From Macrotrachela quadricornifera (Eukaryota; Rotifera; Eurotatoria; Philodinida; Philodinidae): DNA of 64,000 bases. The DNA is taken from contig JAJEKB010020242.1 of the NCBI GenBank assembly GCA_022393335.1, positions 392,236 through 456,235 of the forward strand, given 5' to 3'. Below are positions 50,401 to 61,694 of this stretch, one piece after another (positions within the stretch are counted from its first letter, which is position 1; every line of letters begins with the position of its first letter). The position numbers and the translations under genes are program-made. The notes beneath the pieces are model-generated. The model was given only the letters and a program-made list of their open reading frames with translations. It searched no databases and was not told the origin of the DNA.

Positions 50401-51445
50401 TATGGAGTACAGCACCAATAACAGTCAATGCTTTTTATTCACGATCAAAAAATCAAATTAGTTTGTTAATTCTATCAATTTTAGTTAAATATACTTTCCG
50501 TGATTATTATATAGGTATATCAGCTGGGATTTTACAAATGCCATTTTTTGATAAAGATGCACCAAAGTAAATTTGATTTATCTTGAATATTTTTTTAAAT
50601 ATCTTTTTTTTAGATATCTTAATTATGGTGGTAAATTAATTTGAAGATTTTTCTTTTGATTTAAAGAAAATAGCGAGAAATTTATTATTTAGGTATTGGT
50701 ACTATTATTGGACATGAAATAACTCATGGATTTGATCATAGTGGTCGTGAATACGATAAAAATGGAAATCGAATACCATGGTGGACTTTTGAAACAATAG
50801 AAAAATTTAATCAACGTAAAACATGTATTGTTGATCAATATAATAATTATACGATACCAGGAATTAATATTAAAGTTAGATAGTTAATTTTTATTTATAT
50901 AAAAATTTTTCTTTCATAGGCAAATGGTAGTCAAACACAAGATGAAGATATTGCTGATAATGGAGGATTACGGGAAGCTTTTTTTGTTAGAAAATTGTTT
51001 TTTTAATTTAATATAGAATTAAAAAAGAATGACTGTTTTTTATTTTCTCTAGGCTTACCAAAAATGGTCACAAGCAAATCCAAATGTTGATAAAAGACTT
51101 CCAGGTCTTTTAAAATATTCACCAGAACAATTATTTTTTATTAATTATGCTTATATATATTGTGCAAAAATGAGTAATCTATATGCATATAAACATGTTT
51201 TAAGTCAACGTCATTCGATAAAACGATTAAGGTAAAATATTTATTTATGTTTAATATAGAGATGTCCATCTCGGTTGAGAATCTGTTGCTGCCGCGATGG
51301 ACATCTCTGGTTTAATGATATAAATTAATTTATTTGTTTTCATAGAGTTCTTGGTTCTACATCAAATTTTGATGAATTTGATCGAGTATTTAATTGTAAA
51401 CCAGGACAAAGAAATAGTCGAATAAACAAATGTATTGTGTGGTAG
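47439..51445 (+). CDS. Neprilysin-like M13 zinc metallopeptidase, 18 exons (copy A)
   Basis: Exons: 47439-47479, 47535-47668, 47720-47761, 47814-47918, 47971-48027, 48078-48376, 48430-48603, 48659-48748, 48806-49159, 50021-50119, 50166-50249, 50301-50460, 50515-50566, 50614-50630 (17-bp microexon), 50693-50874, 50920-50985, 51053-51231, 51346-51445. They total 2235 nt, 744 residues, normal for neprilysin/ECE. Order: short cytoplasmic tail, TM helix 29-53, C64/C69, [12 protein letters not shown] (85-96), N-A-F-Y (536-539, substrate binding), zinc site H-E-I-T-H (577-581), third ligand and partner E639...D643 (E-D-I-A-D), His 706, terminal C-x-V-W. It is a type II ectoenzyme cleaving extracellular peptides. 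Odd: Arg 541 and Ser 549 replace the usual prolines of Y-x-P and F-P-A-G, and the Asp two residues before His 706 is Gln. Copy B keeps all three. The intron 49160-50020 is unusually long (861 bp); the last intron holds a 53-bp hAT MITE. Confidence 0.88.
51257..51309. mobile_element. 53-bp hAT MITE remnant in the last peptidase intron (copy A)
   Basis: It reads TAGAGATGTCCATC...GATGGACATCTCTG with flanking GTTTAATA (51,249-51,256) and GTTTAATG (51,310-51,317). Ends and the GAGAATCTG core match the 276-bp element at 15,451. It is shared with copy B, so it was present before the duplication. Confidence 0.75.
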
Positions 51446-52519
51446 TGGATTTCGCACTTTTTTTCAATATTAATTTTGTTGTGTAATTTCATTAGGAAAT
51501 AAAATAAAATATTTCATAAATAGTTTTTTATTTATTTTCGTCAATTATTTAATCACAAATCAGTTATACTTTCAAAGAAGTAAATTTTTTCTGCGATGGT
51601 AATATAAAATCGAACATAGTGATTTTTAGATGTTACAAAAATTTTTGTCTAATAAAGTCATGTTGAAGGAAACAAAATTCTGAATCCAATGAAGGATCAT
51701 CTTTTTTTTCACAATCCTTTCTCATAAAAAATACAACCATTATGAAATTGAAAAAGTAAATTCAGATTTTTATGCTCTTTCAGATAGATTTATCAGGAAT
51801 CTAAAAACTACCATATTTGGTTTTGTAGTAACCCATCTATGAAAGTTCATTCATGAAAATCGTGCTATATACAGATTGTAGCAGAGTACTTCGTGGACGA
51901 TTGCAACTATTATTATTATTTGAACTAAGAACTCAAAAGCGCTCGTTAAATTTGATATGCTTCTTTCTTTGCCTGGTTTTTCTCATTTCATTCTCTTTAT
52001 TCTTTCTATATATTATATATACTTGAGTTCTGCTATTCCGCCTATTATATAAGTTGACCTTTTCCTTCCTTTCTCTGTATTATCTATTCATATGTATTAT
52101 GTCTGATGAGATTTATCCCTATTATTTGATGAACAGGTAGTTATTACCCAATATCAAAACATCTTAGAGACAAAATGATAAAAGATTTCAAAGGACTTTG
52201 GAAGTTCGTAGGATTTTTAAGGATTGTTTAAATGATTTTCTTTATTGAAAAACGCCTGTGACAGTTCAAATTAATCGAACCGAAAAAAGTATTAACATGA
52301 TTCATTCTCTATATCGTCCGTGTTGTAACAGAAATATCTACTTTTCTATTAATCAAATCTATCTGTTAGTTTTTATCATTTTCCGTTCAATTAACTTGTA
52401 TAAATGAAATTAAAAATTCATAACACTCCAAATTCCCTTAAGTTTCTAGATCTATTAGCTACTACTCGTCAGACACCGATTTCTCTATTAACAGAATCTA
52501 TAATCTACTTTCGTATTAC
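51446..52519. other. 3' flank of copy A
   Basis: Non-coding. It matches 61,397-61,694 and then about 63,140-63,917 of copy B, which has an extra insertion between these parts. No gene. Confidence 0.6.
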
Positions 52520-53585
52520 TTCAAACAATCACACAGATCTGTTATAATAATGTCGATTCATGTAAGAGAAAGTTAAGAATATATACCAAGAATTTTGTGA
52601 TGAATTCTGACTATTGAAACAGCTTTATTCTTTTTTTTTACATAAACAGCATTTACCTGAACAAGATGTACTGAAAATACGAAAAATTTGATATCGCTTG
52701 ATAAGAATTCCTGTCAAACCGAAATTTTTATAATTATTGTTATTAGTTACAATTCTATCTTTGTATACTTTTCTCGCAGTTAAATATCCAATTATGTGAA
52801 AATTAAAAGGTCTATTCATAGAAAAGAGCAACGAAAGTGAGAGAGCTTGTTTTAGTTGAGAATAATAAATCTCTTTTCGCTAAACAACAACTCTTCTAAA
52901 CGAGAAAAGTTTTTGAAAAAAAGTAGTAGCTCAATTGATTTTGCATTGTCTATGAGTTATAATTAAATGAGCAATAATTTATTTATGATAAAATAAATTC
53001 TATTTAAACAGGGCAATATGGATCATTGATGCTGTGGTGCAACTCATTTTTGTTATCTTCAACACGCCGTACAGATGACACACACATCATACATATATGT
53101 ATTTCTCTGTTTAACTTTTTCTTTTCTTTCATGCCAGATATTTTCCAAACATTCACTTGTCCAGGTAGGTTTCTTCTCGCTGGTTTTTTCCTGTCGTGTT
53201 GATACATATGTATACTGAACCAGTTTAGGCAATAAAGTTGAATATTTGATATCAATCAATTAGACTGAATTTACTGTTAACAATTTATCAATACAAATAT
53301 GAAATTCTTCAATTTTTCAAAGTAAAATATATACTTTATCGAAATGGCTTAATCACAACGTGTGGCTCAGTATATTTCTGACGATGAAAGTGACAATGAT
53401 ATGGACGTGAAGTTGTACAATAAAAGTGAAATGGTCAAGCAAAGAACAAAACAAAATAGACGGAAATGGATCCCATTGTGCACATAAAAAAATAACGATG
53501 GTGCCATTGATAAAATAAAAACTGATGGTATATGGAGTAAAACTCATACAAATATAACCAGTGAATGAAAATAAATCTATTACAG
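52520..53585. other. Spacer between the duplicated segments, first part
   Basis: AT-rich. Minus-strand frames at 52,625-52,831 and 53,004-53,255 contain CxxC or basic stretches but no recognised domain. No call. Confidence 0.35.
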
Positions 53586-53832
53586 ATTTAATGAAGTAAA
53601 ACGATGTGCGAAACAATGTCCAGCTGGTATTCATCCTTTGTATCATAATGAAAATGATTATGTTACAATGTATGAAACTGGAAATGATCATTCACATCAA
53701 GAACCAAGATCAACTGGCATCAATGAACAATCAAAAATATTAATAGCCGAGTTGTTCAAATTGAAAGTCAAGCCGAAACTCAGGAATTTTCATTTCTGGA
53801 AACTTAATGCCTCTTCATACAACTTGAGATAA
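53586..53832 (+). pseudogene. FLYWCH zinc-finger / MULE-type transposase-associated exon relic
   Basis: After an acceptor ATTACAG at 53,585 a frame of 82 codons reads K-R-C-A-K-Q-C-P-A-x-I-H, an acidic linker, then H-S-H (the C...C...HxH of a FLYWCH finger). It continues with a G-I-N-E-Q-S-K-I-L-I-A-E-L helix and a K-x-K-P-K segment, an arrangement typical of FLYWCH-containing proteins linked to Mutator-like transposons. The first half of the finger (F-L-Y-W) should lie upstream, but 53,400-53,530 is broken by stops. Probably a decayed transposon or domesticated gene fragment. Confidence 0.45.
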
Positions 53833-53989
53833 CAGTGATAGTATTAAAAGAGTGTTATAGACATTATGCATTTGTTACAATGGTTTATATTTTTGAAAAT
53901 ACCATCGAATGTTTCCTTTTCTGAGCATAATACAAAGAAAATATTATCTTTCAATTTTATCATATATTTGATAAATATTACCACATTGC
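53833..53989. other. Short spacer
   Basis: Nothing seen. Confidence 0.3.
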
Positions 53990-55090
53990 ATCTCTAACAG
54001 AATTACATCGATAATCAAGCAACACAGCATCTTGCTAAGGTTCTACGACAAAACAGAATAAAATCCTTCTCTACCATTTCATTCTATCCTTCACTTACTC
54101 ATTATTTCATACAGACACTCAAATCAGTCCACAAGGAGCAGAGTATCTTGCTAACTCTCTACAACAAAATAAAATGACATTCTATACCTTCTCATTCTAT
54201 CGTTCACTCACTCTTTCACATAGGCAATCACCATAGTGGACCTTCAATGCAATCAACTTAGTGATTAAGGAGCACAATACCTTACCATTTCTCTACAACA
54301 AAATAAAGTAAGATCTTCGCTTAATTCCTCAATCTACCATTTACTTGCTATTTCACATGGAACTCGTCACAGCAGATCTCTGAATCAACCGAATCGATTA
54401 CCAAAGAACATAACATCTTGCTAATGCTCTACAATAAAACAAAGTAACATTCTCGTACATTCTCAATCTAGCACTTACTCATCATTTTACACAGACACTC
54501 ATCATATTGGATCTCCAATATAATCAAATCTGTGAACAAGGAGCGCAATATCTTGTCACCTCTCTACAACAACATAGAGTAACGTATCTCTCCACCGTTT
54601 CATTCTACCACTTAATCACTATGTCAAATAGACACCCATCACGTTACACCTTGGAAAAAATCGAATCAGTCATTAAGGAGTACAACATCTTTCTCGTGCT
54701 CTACGATAAAAGAAAATAATATTTCCACACCTCCTTAATCTAGTACTTGTTCATTATTTCAAACAGGCAATTGTCACATCGAATCTATAATATAAACAGA
54801 TCAAACCACACATAGCATAAATTTTTGTAAATTCTCTACAACAAAACAAAGTGACATTTTGCTCTACCTTCTCATCCTATGATTTACTCATTCATGATAT
54901 CACATAGATACGCACCACGGTGCATTTTGAAGACAATAAAATTGTTGATCAAAGAGCAAAACATCTTACCAATACCCTACAAAGAAACATCTCCCTTCAT
55001 CCTCTATCCTATAACTCACTTTTCTATACAGACACTCATCACACATCACTTTTAGTCCAACTCAATCAGTGATAATTGAAAGCGACGTAC
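53990..55090 (+). pseudogene. Decayed ribonuclease-inhibitor-type LRR gene, about nine exon-intron units
   Basis: A module of about 135 bp recurs with starts near 53,990, 54,115, 54,226, 54,365, 54,494, 54,631, 54,767, 54,905 and 55,032. Each has an acceptor-like (C/T)AG, an exon of about 28 codons and an intron-like TC-rich tail. The best unit (54,494-54,580) reads L-D-L-Q-Y-N-Q-I-C-E-Q-G-A-Q-Y-L-x-x-x-L-Q-Q, the RI-like LRR consensus. Other units have in-frame stops and substitutions (for example at the Q-G-A-Q-Y-L position). One LRR per exon is the usual plan of such genes. No effector or NACHT domain is seen nearby, so this is a relic of an LRR gene. Confidence 0.65.
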
Positions 55091-55152
55091 CAAGCAAACG
55101 TTTCAAAAGGATTCAGAACTAAATGTAACTTTATAATACTTAAAAAAAAGTA
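55091..55152. other. Spacer up to duplication copy B
   Basis: Short unique sequence. The duplicated sequence resumes at about 55,153. Confidence 0.4.
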
Positions 55153-55157
55153 GATCA

Positions 55158-55874
55158 TCAGTTGGAAGAGACAAGATTATCTGGTCTCTTGGGTCAGATA
55201 ATTTCATTTTTTAAATAATCTTTGACAAATTCTAATAGACTTGGATATTTAATATCATAATAAATATTTTCATCTCGATATGGATCATCATGTAATTCAT
55301 GATCGATAAATACAAATTTAGTTTGTACTCCTTCGATATCCTTGAAGTTTATTTTCTTATCATCAACAAATATAACAGGATGTAACTGTTCAATAGCTTG
55401 TCTTTTTGGATTAATTAGTGAATTATTTTCTTCAGATCTTGTACTAATAATTTGATGAATAGGAAAACCATGTAATCGAAAATTTTCTAAACGATGCTCA
55501 ATAAAACGAGCACGCAGCGCTGTAACACATACTAATTCATATCCAGCTGAATGTAATAAATGACATGCTTCAAGAGCTCCATCAATATCCCATGATGCAT
55601 GAAATTGAGATTTTTCTTCAGGTGTAAATATAATACCATATCTAGTAGTGGACTATAATGAGAAAAATAAATAAATATGAAAACAACTTTTATTTAACTA
55701 TAAATATTGTTTACATGATATGATTTTGATGAAAAAGCAGTTATTTGTTTTCCAAATGTTTTTGTATATATTTGTGCAAATGTTGTTTAATAATCGAGAA
55801 GTACACCATCACAATCAAGTGCAATGATTAGTTTTTTTATTATCAAATGAAAATAATGGTGAATTGACTGTCAT
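55158..55874 (-). pseudogene. HAD-superfamily hydrolase, broken copy B
   Basis: Exon 1 about 55,874-55,716 and exon 2 55,652-55,158. Compared with the intact copy A it has three lesions. One extra A in the run just before the motif I strand shifts the frame ahead of D-C-D-G. A CAA codon right after the D-Y of motif I is TAA. A 27-bp deletion in exon 2, between two TCCATC repeats on the plus strand, removes nine codons (equivalent to residues 77-85). The donor also changed from GTAAGT to GTAAAC. The rest is highly similar, so loss is fairly recent. Any product would lack the catalytic aspartates. Confidence 0.85.
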
Positions 55875-56855
55875 TATGAATTTCTTTTTCTTTCTGTTCG
55901 TAAAGGCGAAGAAACGAAAAAAGTATTGTAACAAATAACAGAAGGAATGTGATATATTTATTGGTAAGCTAGGATTTGACATGTATACAAAATTATGACG
56001 AGTTAATTTCGAGAAAATCTCACGTAATAACATCTAAAAATAAAACTAATGTGCAGATCTTGACTCAAAATATAATGTTGCAAGAACGGAAGTGAAGAAC
56101 AAATATCTTAATTTCTTTTAATAAAATTTGTGTTTTCTCAAGATCTCTATCTGCTTGAGAAAATTCACAAACGAAAGTAGAAATTGTGTTTTAACCTTAT
56201 GAAAGTTTTTGCTTCATGAAACTACCTTTTGGTGATCCCATTATCTTTTCGACAATTTTTTTTCTTGATTATGTCATTATTAACAACTACAAGAAACATA
56301 CATTAATCATGAAAGATATATATCTGAACATACGAGAGAAGAGAACAGATATAAATTAGTCATGTATGACATCAGAACGAAAGAAAATTGGAATGATATA
56401 TACAATGATATTATGATATTATTCGTGTATAATAATAAAAAAAAAATATTATAATTTGTATGAAGAAAGCTCTTTAATAATTGATGTCTACAATTAACTA
56501 TAATTTAGATGATATCGAGATTATTCTATGAATTATTAAAACATATAAATATCAATGCATTATAATCAAAGCTTTGATAAAGATTTCTTCTAGATGTGAC
56601 ACTTGATTATGACAAATGTTAACCGACATGCTCCATTGATCTTCTCTACATATAATGATCTTTGTGTTAAATATTTATCCTCTCGACCATCTTATAAGTC
56701 ATTATCTCTTCTACTATAAATGACGCGTTCAATTGCAAGAAAGAGACAATTATGAGAATGCATCTTACACAAGATATCATTGTATTGAAAAATAACTAAA
56801 TATATAATAATTACGAAATTTTTGAACTATTTCAGATTATTAAACAATTTCTATT
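55875..56855. promoter_or_regulatory. Divergent promoter region, copy B
   Basis: About 980 bp separate the start sites, versus 510 bp in copy A. The first 220 bp resemble copy A, then 56,105-56,300 differs. 56,320-56,420 resembles again, and an AT-rich insertion follows at about 56,420-56,835. The TGACGTCA site of copy A reads TGATATTA here. No other motif is claimed. Confidence 0.35.
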
Positions 56856-59800
56856 ATGGAAGTTCAATCTAGTGATTGGACAGTAGAAGCTTCCAAGTAA
56901 AAATGATTTCATAAAAAAAACCTTTTCTCAATTAATATTTTCTTGTTCTAGTCCATCAATTTATTCAAAAATATCTCAATTTCGTCTAAATGGAATTTTT
57001 ATGTTTCTATGTATTTTAGTTGGAATTTTTATAGCATTTACAATTATATTATCTCTATTATTAGCTAGAAAGACTCCAATAACTGGTATTATTATACTAA
57101 AAGTCATAGTAAAAAAAAAAACCTTTATTTATCTTTTAGTTGATAATAACCAATGTACTACTCCATATTGTGTGAAAGCTGGTAAATCTTTTTCACTTTT
57201 TTGATGATATGTATTTTCGTTTTTTTATTCTAGCAAATTATTTGCTTAAAAGTATTAATGAAACAGTTGAACCATGTGAAGATTTTTATAATTTTGCTTG
57301 TGGAACATGGATTAAAAATACTGCGCTGTATAGTAATGGTAAAAACAGATATTTCTAGATAATTAATAAACCGCAAAAAAATAATTTTTAGATAGTGCGG
57401 TAAAAGTAATAGATGAATTACGAAATCAATTGTATAATAATATTATTGGTATGATTAAATTTTAAAAATTTGTTGTTATAAATATTATTGATATATAGAT
57501 TTATTAACACCATTACCAAATAATGATACAAAAGAACCTAATACTGTTATTAATGCACGTAAATTATATCATTCATGTATGAATGAAACGAATATTGAAA
57601 ATGAAGGTAGTGATGTAATACTTTCATTAATAAATAAAGAATTTGGTGGTTGGCCTATATTACAAGGTTCATCATGGAATAACTCTAATTTTAATCTATT
57701 TAATATTTTATTTAAATTACGAAAATATAATTATAATATTATATTTAGTATATCTACAGCGGTTGATGAAAAAAATTCTAGTAGATGTATTATTCAAGTA
57801 AATATAATTATAAAAAAACGATTTTTTTTTTCTACACAAAGTATTTCTAGATAAATCAAGGTGATCTTGGTCTAGGTCAACGATCTCATTACATAAATGA
57901 ATCAAAAGTTAATAATGCTTATCGAAAATTTATGTTTGATTTAGCAAGATCATTAACAAATAATACATCAATGATTGAACAAGATGTTAATGATATATTT
58001 ATATTTGAAAAAAATCTTGCAAAAGTAATTTATTTTAAAATAAGATCATACTAATAAATATCTATTCTATTTTGTAAAGTATTATTGGACATTGAGTGAA
58101 CAAATTGAACGATTAAATAAAACAATTCGTACAAATCTTGGAAATCTTTCTGCAATATTAAATATTAATGTTTGTCTTCTATATATTCATTGTTTTATAT
58201 CAAATATAAAATAACTTTTATTTTATAGTTTAATTTTAGAAATTATTTATATTCAGCTTATTCATGGGCTGGAGTAACATTATTCGATAATGATACTGTT
58301 GTTATAAGTAATTATGAATATTTAGATAATATTTCATTAATAATTAATCAAACATCATCACGTATACTACAAAATTATATTATTTGGCGTTTTATAATGA
58401 ATCAAGTTCCTAATATACCGAAACGATTTCGAGATATAGAAGATAATTTTAATCAAATTTTTTATGGTTATAAATCTGGACAACGGAATGTGATGTGTGC
58501 AATTTTTGTTAATCTTAATATGGGTTTTGTTGTATCAAGACTTTATATTAAAAAATATTTTGATGATAATGCACAAAATCAAGTAATAAATGATTTTTAT
58601 TTTAATTAGTTTTTGATAACAATATAAACGCTCAGCATTTTTGTGAATGTTCAGTAGAATTTGCTTAGTATCATATGAGAATTTCCAGTAAGCAAATCAA
58701 ACTATTTATTTTTCATAACTCATTCAAATAAAGAAACTTCACATTTCGATAGTAGAAGATATCAGTCAATGATGATCTTTTAGGTCAATGTTTCTCTAAT
58801 ATTACTATATTGAATTTGGTTTGAAAATAACAGTAGGGACCGATACGGTTAAAGTATATGATTATATTTCTTGAGAAGAGATCAGTATAAATGACCTTGA
58901 AAGTAGTGTATATACTAATAGTGCAAAAAATAGACAATATATATGAAAAGAAACTGGGTGAGTGTGAGTTTCTTTTTCTCATTCATTTTTATCCTCATCC
59001 ATCCAGAACCACATCCTAAAAAAAAATTAAATGGTATTCGTTTGACCATTATAAAAAAAAAGTGTTCAATTTTTAGTTTGTTAGATCATGAGTAGAGAGA
59101 CTGACAAGAGAACATATTTGATTGTACCCATACAAAGAGAGATTTAAATAATTCTATCCTATAGGATCACTCATGAATATTTCGGATATGAACATTTTAG
59201 CTGCTCTCGTTTTGATCTGAAAGAAAAAGAAGATATAATTTTTCCAGTTGTCGACCTAATTCTGCTAATTTCAATCGTACGAACAAGACTTAACCCAAAA
59301 CTAACAAAAGATTTGGAATCAGCATTAGAAACTTGTTCGAAATTGTTTTTTCGACATTTTTTTCCTTAAAAAATTCATCTCCCGTTCTGTCTCCTCACAA
59401 ATCAAACAAAAATTAATTTCATCGAAATGCCATTGGATCAATAGAGAATAGGTTCAATTCGTACAGAATATAAGTAAAATATGAAAGGGTATATAACTAA
59501 ACAATAATAACAAGATTTTAATGAGATTGATATTTGGTTGATTCATGAGAAGATGGAGGATGAATTTGTAGAGGAAAAAATTGTCGACAAAACAATTTCG
59601 AACAAGTTTTTAATGTTGATTCCAAATCTTTTGTTAATTTTGACTTAAGTCTTGTTCATACAACTGAAAAAGTTACGCCTTCTTATTTTCTCAGATCTAA
59701 ACGAGAGCAGCTAAAAATAATCATCAGATTAAACTATTGAAATTAACCATTGACTGCTAAAGACGCTAAACTTGATGAAAAACGATACCGTGAAAAACAA

Positions 59801-61396
59801 ACAAAATCGAAAAAACACATTAGTAATTCAATAACTTTGTGTTATTTGTAATTAAATTATTTCTACTGAGAAAAACTTAATAAAATATTGAATTAAAATT
59901 AATTTTTTACTGAGTCATTCAATATAAGCTTTATTTTTTTTCTATTATTATTAAAGTCATTGGAAATGTTTAAAAATATTCGTCAAGTATTTATTAATAT
60001 GATTGAACAATCAACATGGATGGATGATATATCTAAAACTAAAGCAATTGAAAAAGTAAAATAATTAAATAATATTTATATAATATTTACTTAATAATTA
60101 GGCTCAAATTATTGATGAAAAAATTGGATATCCAAAAGAAATAGCATATGATAACGTTACATCTTTTGAAGAAGCATATTCTGAAGTAAAAAAATTATTT
60201 TGTTTATTAATTATTTTGAAATGTTTATTTCTTTTAGTTTATATTCAATGTATCTTATATAAATAATGTTTTAAAATTGCATCGTTTACGTGCAAAAGAA
60301 GAATTTTTATATCTTCGAAACTCAAGTTCTCGTTATTATTGGAGTACAGCACCCTCAACAATCAATGCTTTTTATTCACCATCAAACAATGAAATTAGTT
60401 TGTTAATTCTATGAATTTAATTAAATATATTTTTCGTAATTATTATATAGTGATTCCAGCTGGGGTTTTACAAATGCCATTTTTTGATAAAGATGCACCA
60501 AAGTAAATTTGATTTATTTCAAATATTTTTTTCAAATATCTTTTTTTTAGATATCTTAATTATGGTGGTAAATTAATTTGAAGATTTTTGTTTTTTTTAA
60601 AGATTATAGCGAGAAATTAGATTAAAAAAAATTTATTATTTAGGTATTGGTACTGTTATAGGACATGAAATAACTCATGGATTTGATCATAGTGGTCGTG
60701 AATATGATAAAAATGGAAATCGAATACCATGGTGGACTTTTGAAACAATAGAAAAATTTAATCAACGTAAAACATGTATTGTTGATCAATATAATAATTA
60801 TACTCTACCAGGAATTAATATTAAAGTTAGATAGTTAATATTTATTTATATAAAAATTTTTCTTTCATAGGCAAATGGTAGTCAAACGCAAGATGAAGAT
60901 ATTGCTGATAATGGAGGATTACGAGAAGCTTTTTTTGTTAGAAAATTGTTTTTTTAATTTAATATAGAATTAAGAAAAAATGACTGTTTTTTATTTTCTC
61001 TAGGCTTATCAAAAATGGTCACAAGCAAATCCAAATGTTGATAAAAAACTTCCAGGTCTTTTAAAATATTCACCAGAACAATTATTTTTTATTAATTATG
61101 CTTATATATATTGTGCAAAAATGAGTAATCTATATACATATAAACATGATTTAAATGACACTCATTCAATAGATCGATTAAGGTAAATTATTTATTTATG
61201 TTTAATGCAGAGATGTCCATCTCGATTGAGAATCTGTCACTGGCATGATGGATATCTCTGGTTTAATGATATAAATTAATTTATTTGTTTTCATAGAGTT
61301 CTTGGTTCTACATCAAATTTTGATGAATTTGATCGAGTATTTAATTGTAAACCAGGACAAAGAAATAGTCGAATAAACAAATGTACTGTGTGGTAG
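56856..61396 (+). CDS. Neprilysin-like M13 zinc metallopeptidase, 18 exons (copy B)
   Basis: Exons: 56856-56896, 56952-57085, 57140-57181, 57234-57338, 57392-57448, 57499-57797, 57851-58024, 58080-58169, 58229-58582, 59957-60055, 60102-60185, 60238-60397, 60451-60502, 60551-60567, 60644-60825, 60871-60936, 61004-61182, 61297-61396. Every exon equals its copy A counterpart in length, giving 744 residues with no stop. The TM helix (about 29-53) is more diverged than the rest. H-E-I-T-H, E-D-I-A-D, N-A-F-Y-S-P, I-P-A-G and D-T-H-S are all present, so copy B is the more canonical enzyme. The intron 58583-59956 is 1.37 kb and contains an inverted duplication of its own sequence (59,190-59,440 against 59,530-59,725), which copy A has only once. 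Expected role as for copy A: type II plasma-membrane peptidase. Confidence 0.9.
59010..59515. repeat. Copy-B-specific inverted half in the long intron
   Basis: Most of this insert is the diverged reverse complement of 59,530-59,725 (TTTAGCTGCTCTCGTTT against AAACGAGAGCAGCTAAA; CGAACAAGACTTAA against TTAAGTCTTGTTC; GGAATCA against TGATTCC). Together they form a palindrome. Copy A (49,570-49,810) has only the right arm. Confidence 0.7.
61208..61260. mobile_element. 53-bp hAT MITE remnant in the last peptidase intron (copy B)
   Basis: CAGAGATGTCCATC...GATGGATATCTCTG is flanked by perfect 8-bp repeats GTTTAATG (61,200-61,207 and 61,261-61,268). Same family as 15,451-15,726. Confidence 0.8.
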
Positions 61397-61694
61397 TGGA
61401 CTTCGCACTTTTTTTCAATATTAATTTTGTTGTGTTATTTCATAGATAGTTTTTGTCGTAGTTTAAATATTTCTTAATAGTTTTTTTCCTGAATTACTTA
61501 ATCATAAATCAGTTATACTTTGAAAGAGTTAAATTTTTTCTATAATGGTAATATAAAATCGAACATAATAAGTTTTATATTTCACAGAAATTTTTTGTCT
61601 AATAAAGTCATGTTAAAGGAAACAAAATTCTGAATCAAATGAAGAATCAGCATTCTTTTTTACAATCCTTTCTCATAAAAATTACAACCATTAT

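Larger units (their letters stand above)
46176..52519 (+). repeat. Segmental duplication, copy A
   Basis: It carries the HAD gene (minus) and the M13 peptidase gene (plus) and matches 55,153-63,917 in order and orientation. The left breakpoint lies just beyond the HAD stop codon. The right one is near 52,519 (CGACTTTCGTAT-like end in both). Copy A is about 2.4 kb shorter because three insertions are specific to copy B. Confidence 0.9.

Noticed and set aside
53353..53691. Minus-strand hydrophobic frame of 112 codons
   Set aside because: It lies antisense to the FLYWCH-like exon and its broken upstream part; hydrophobicity reflects AT-rich antisense reading.
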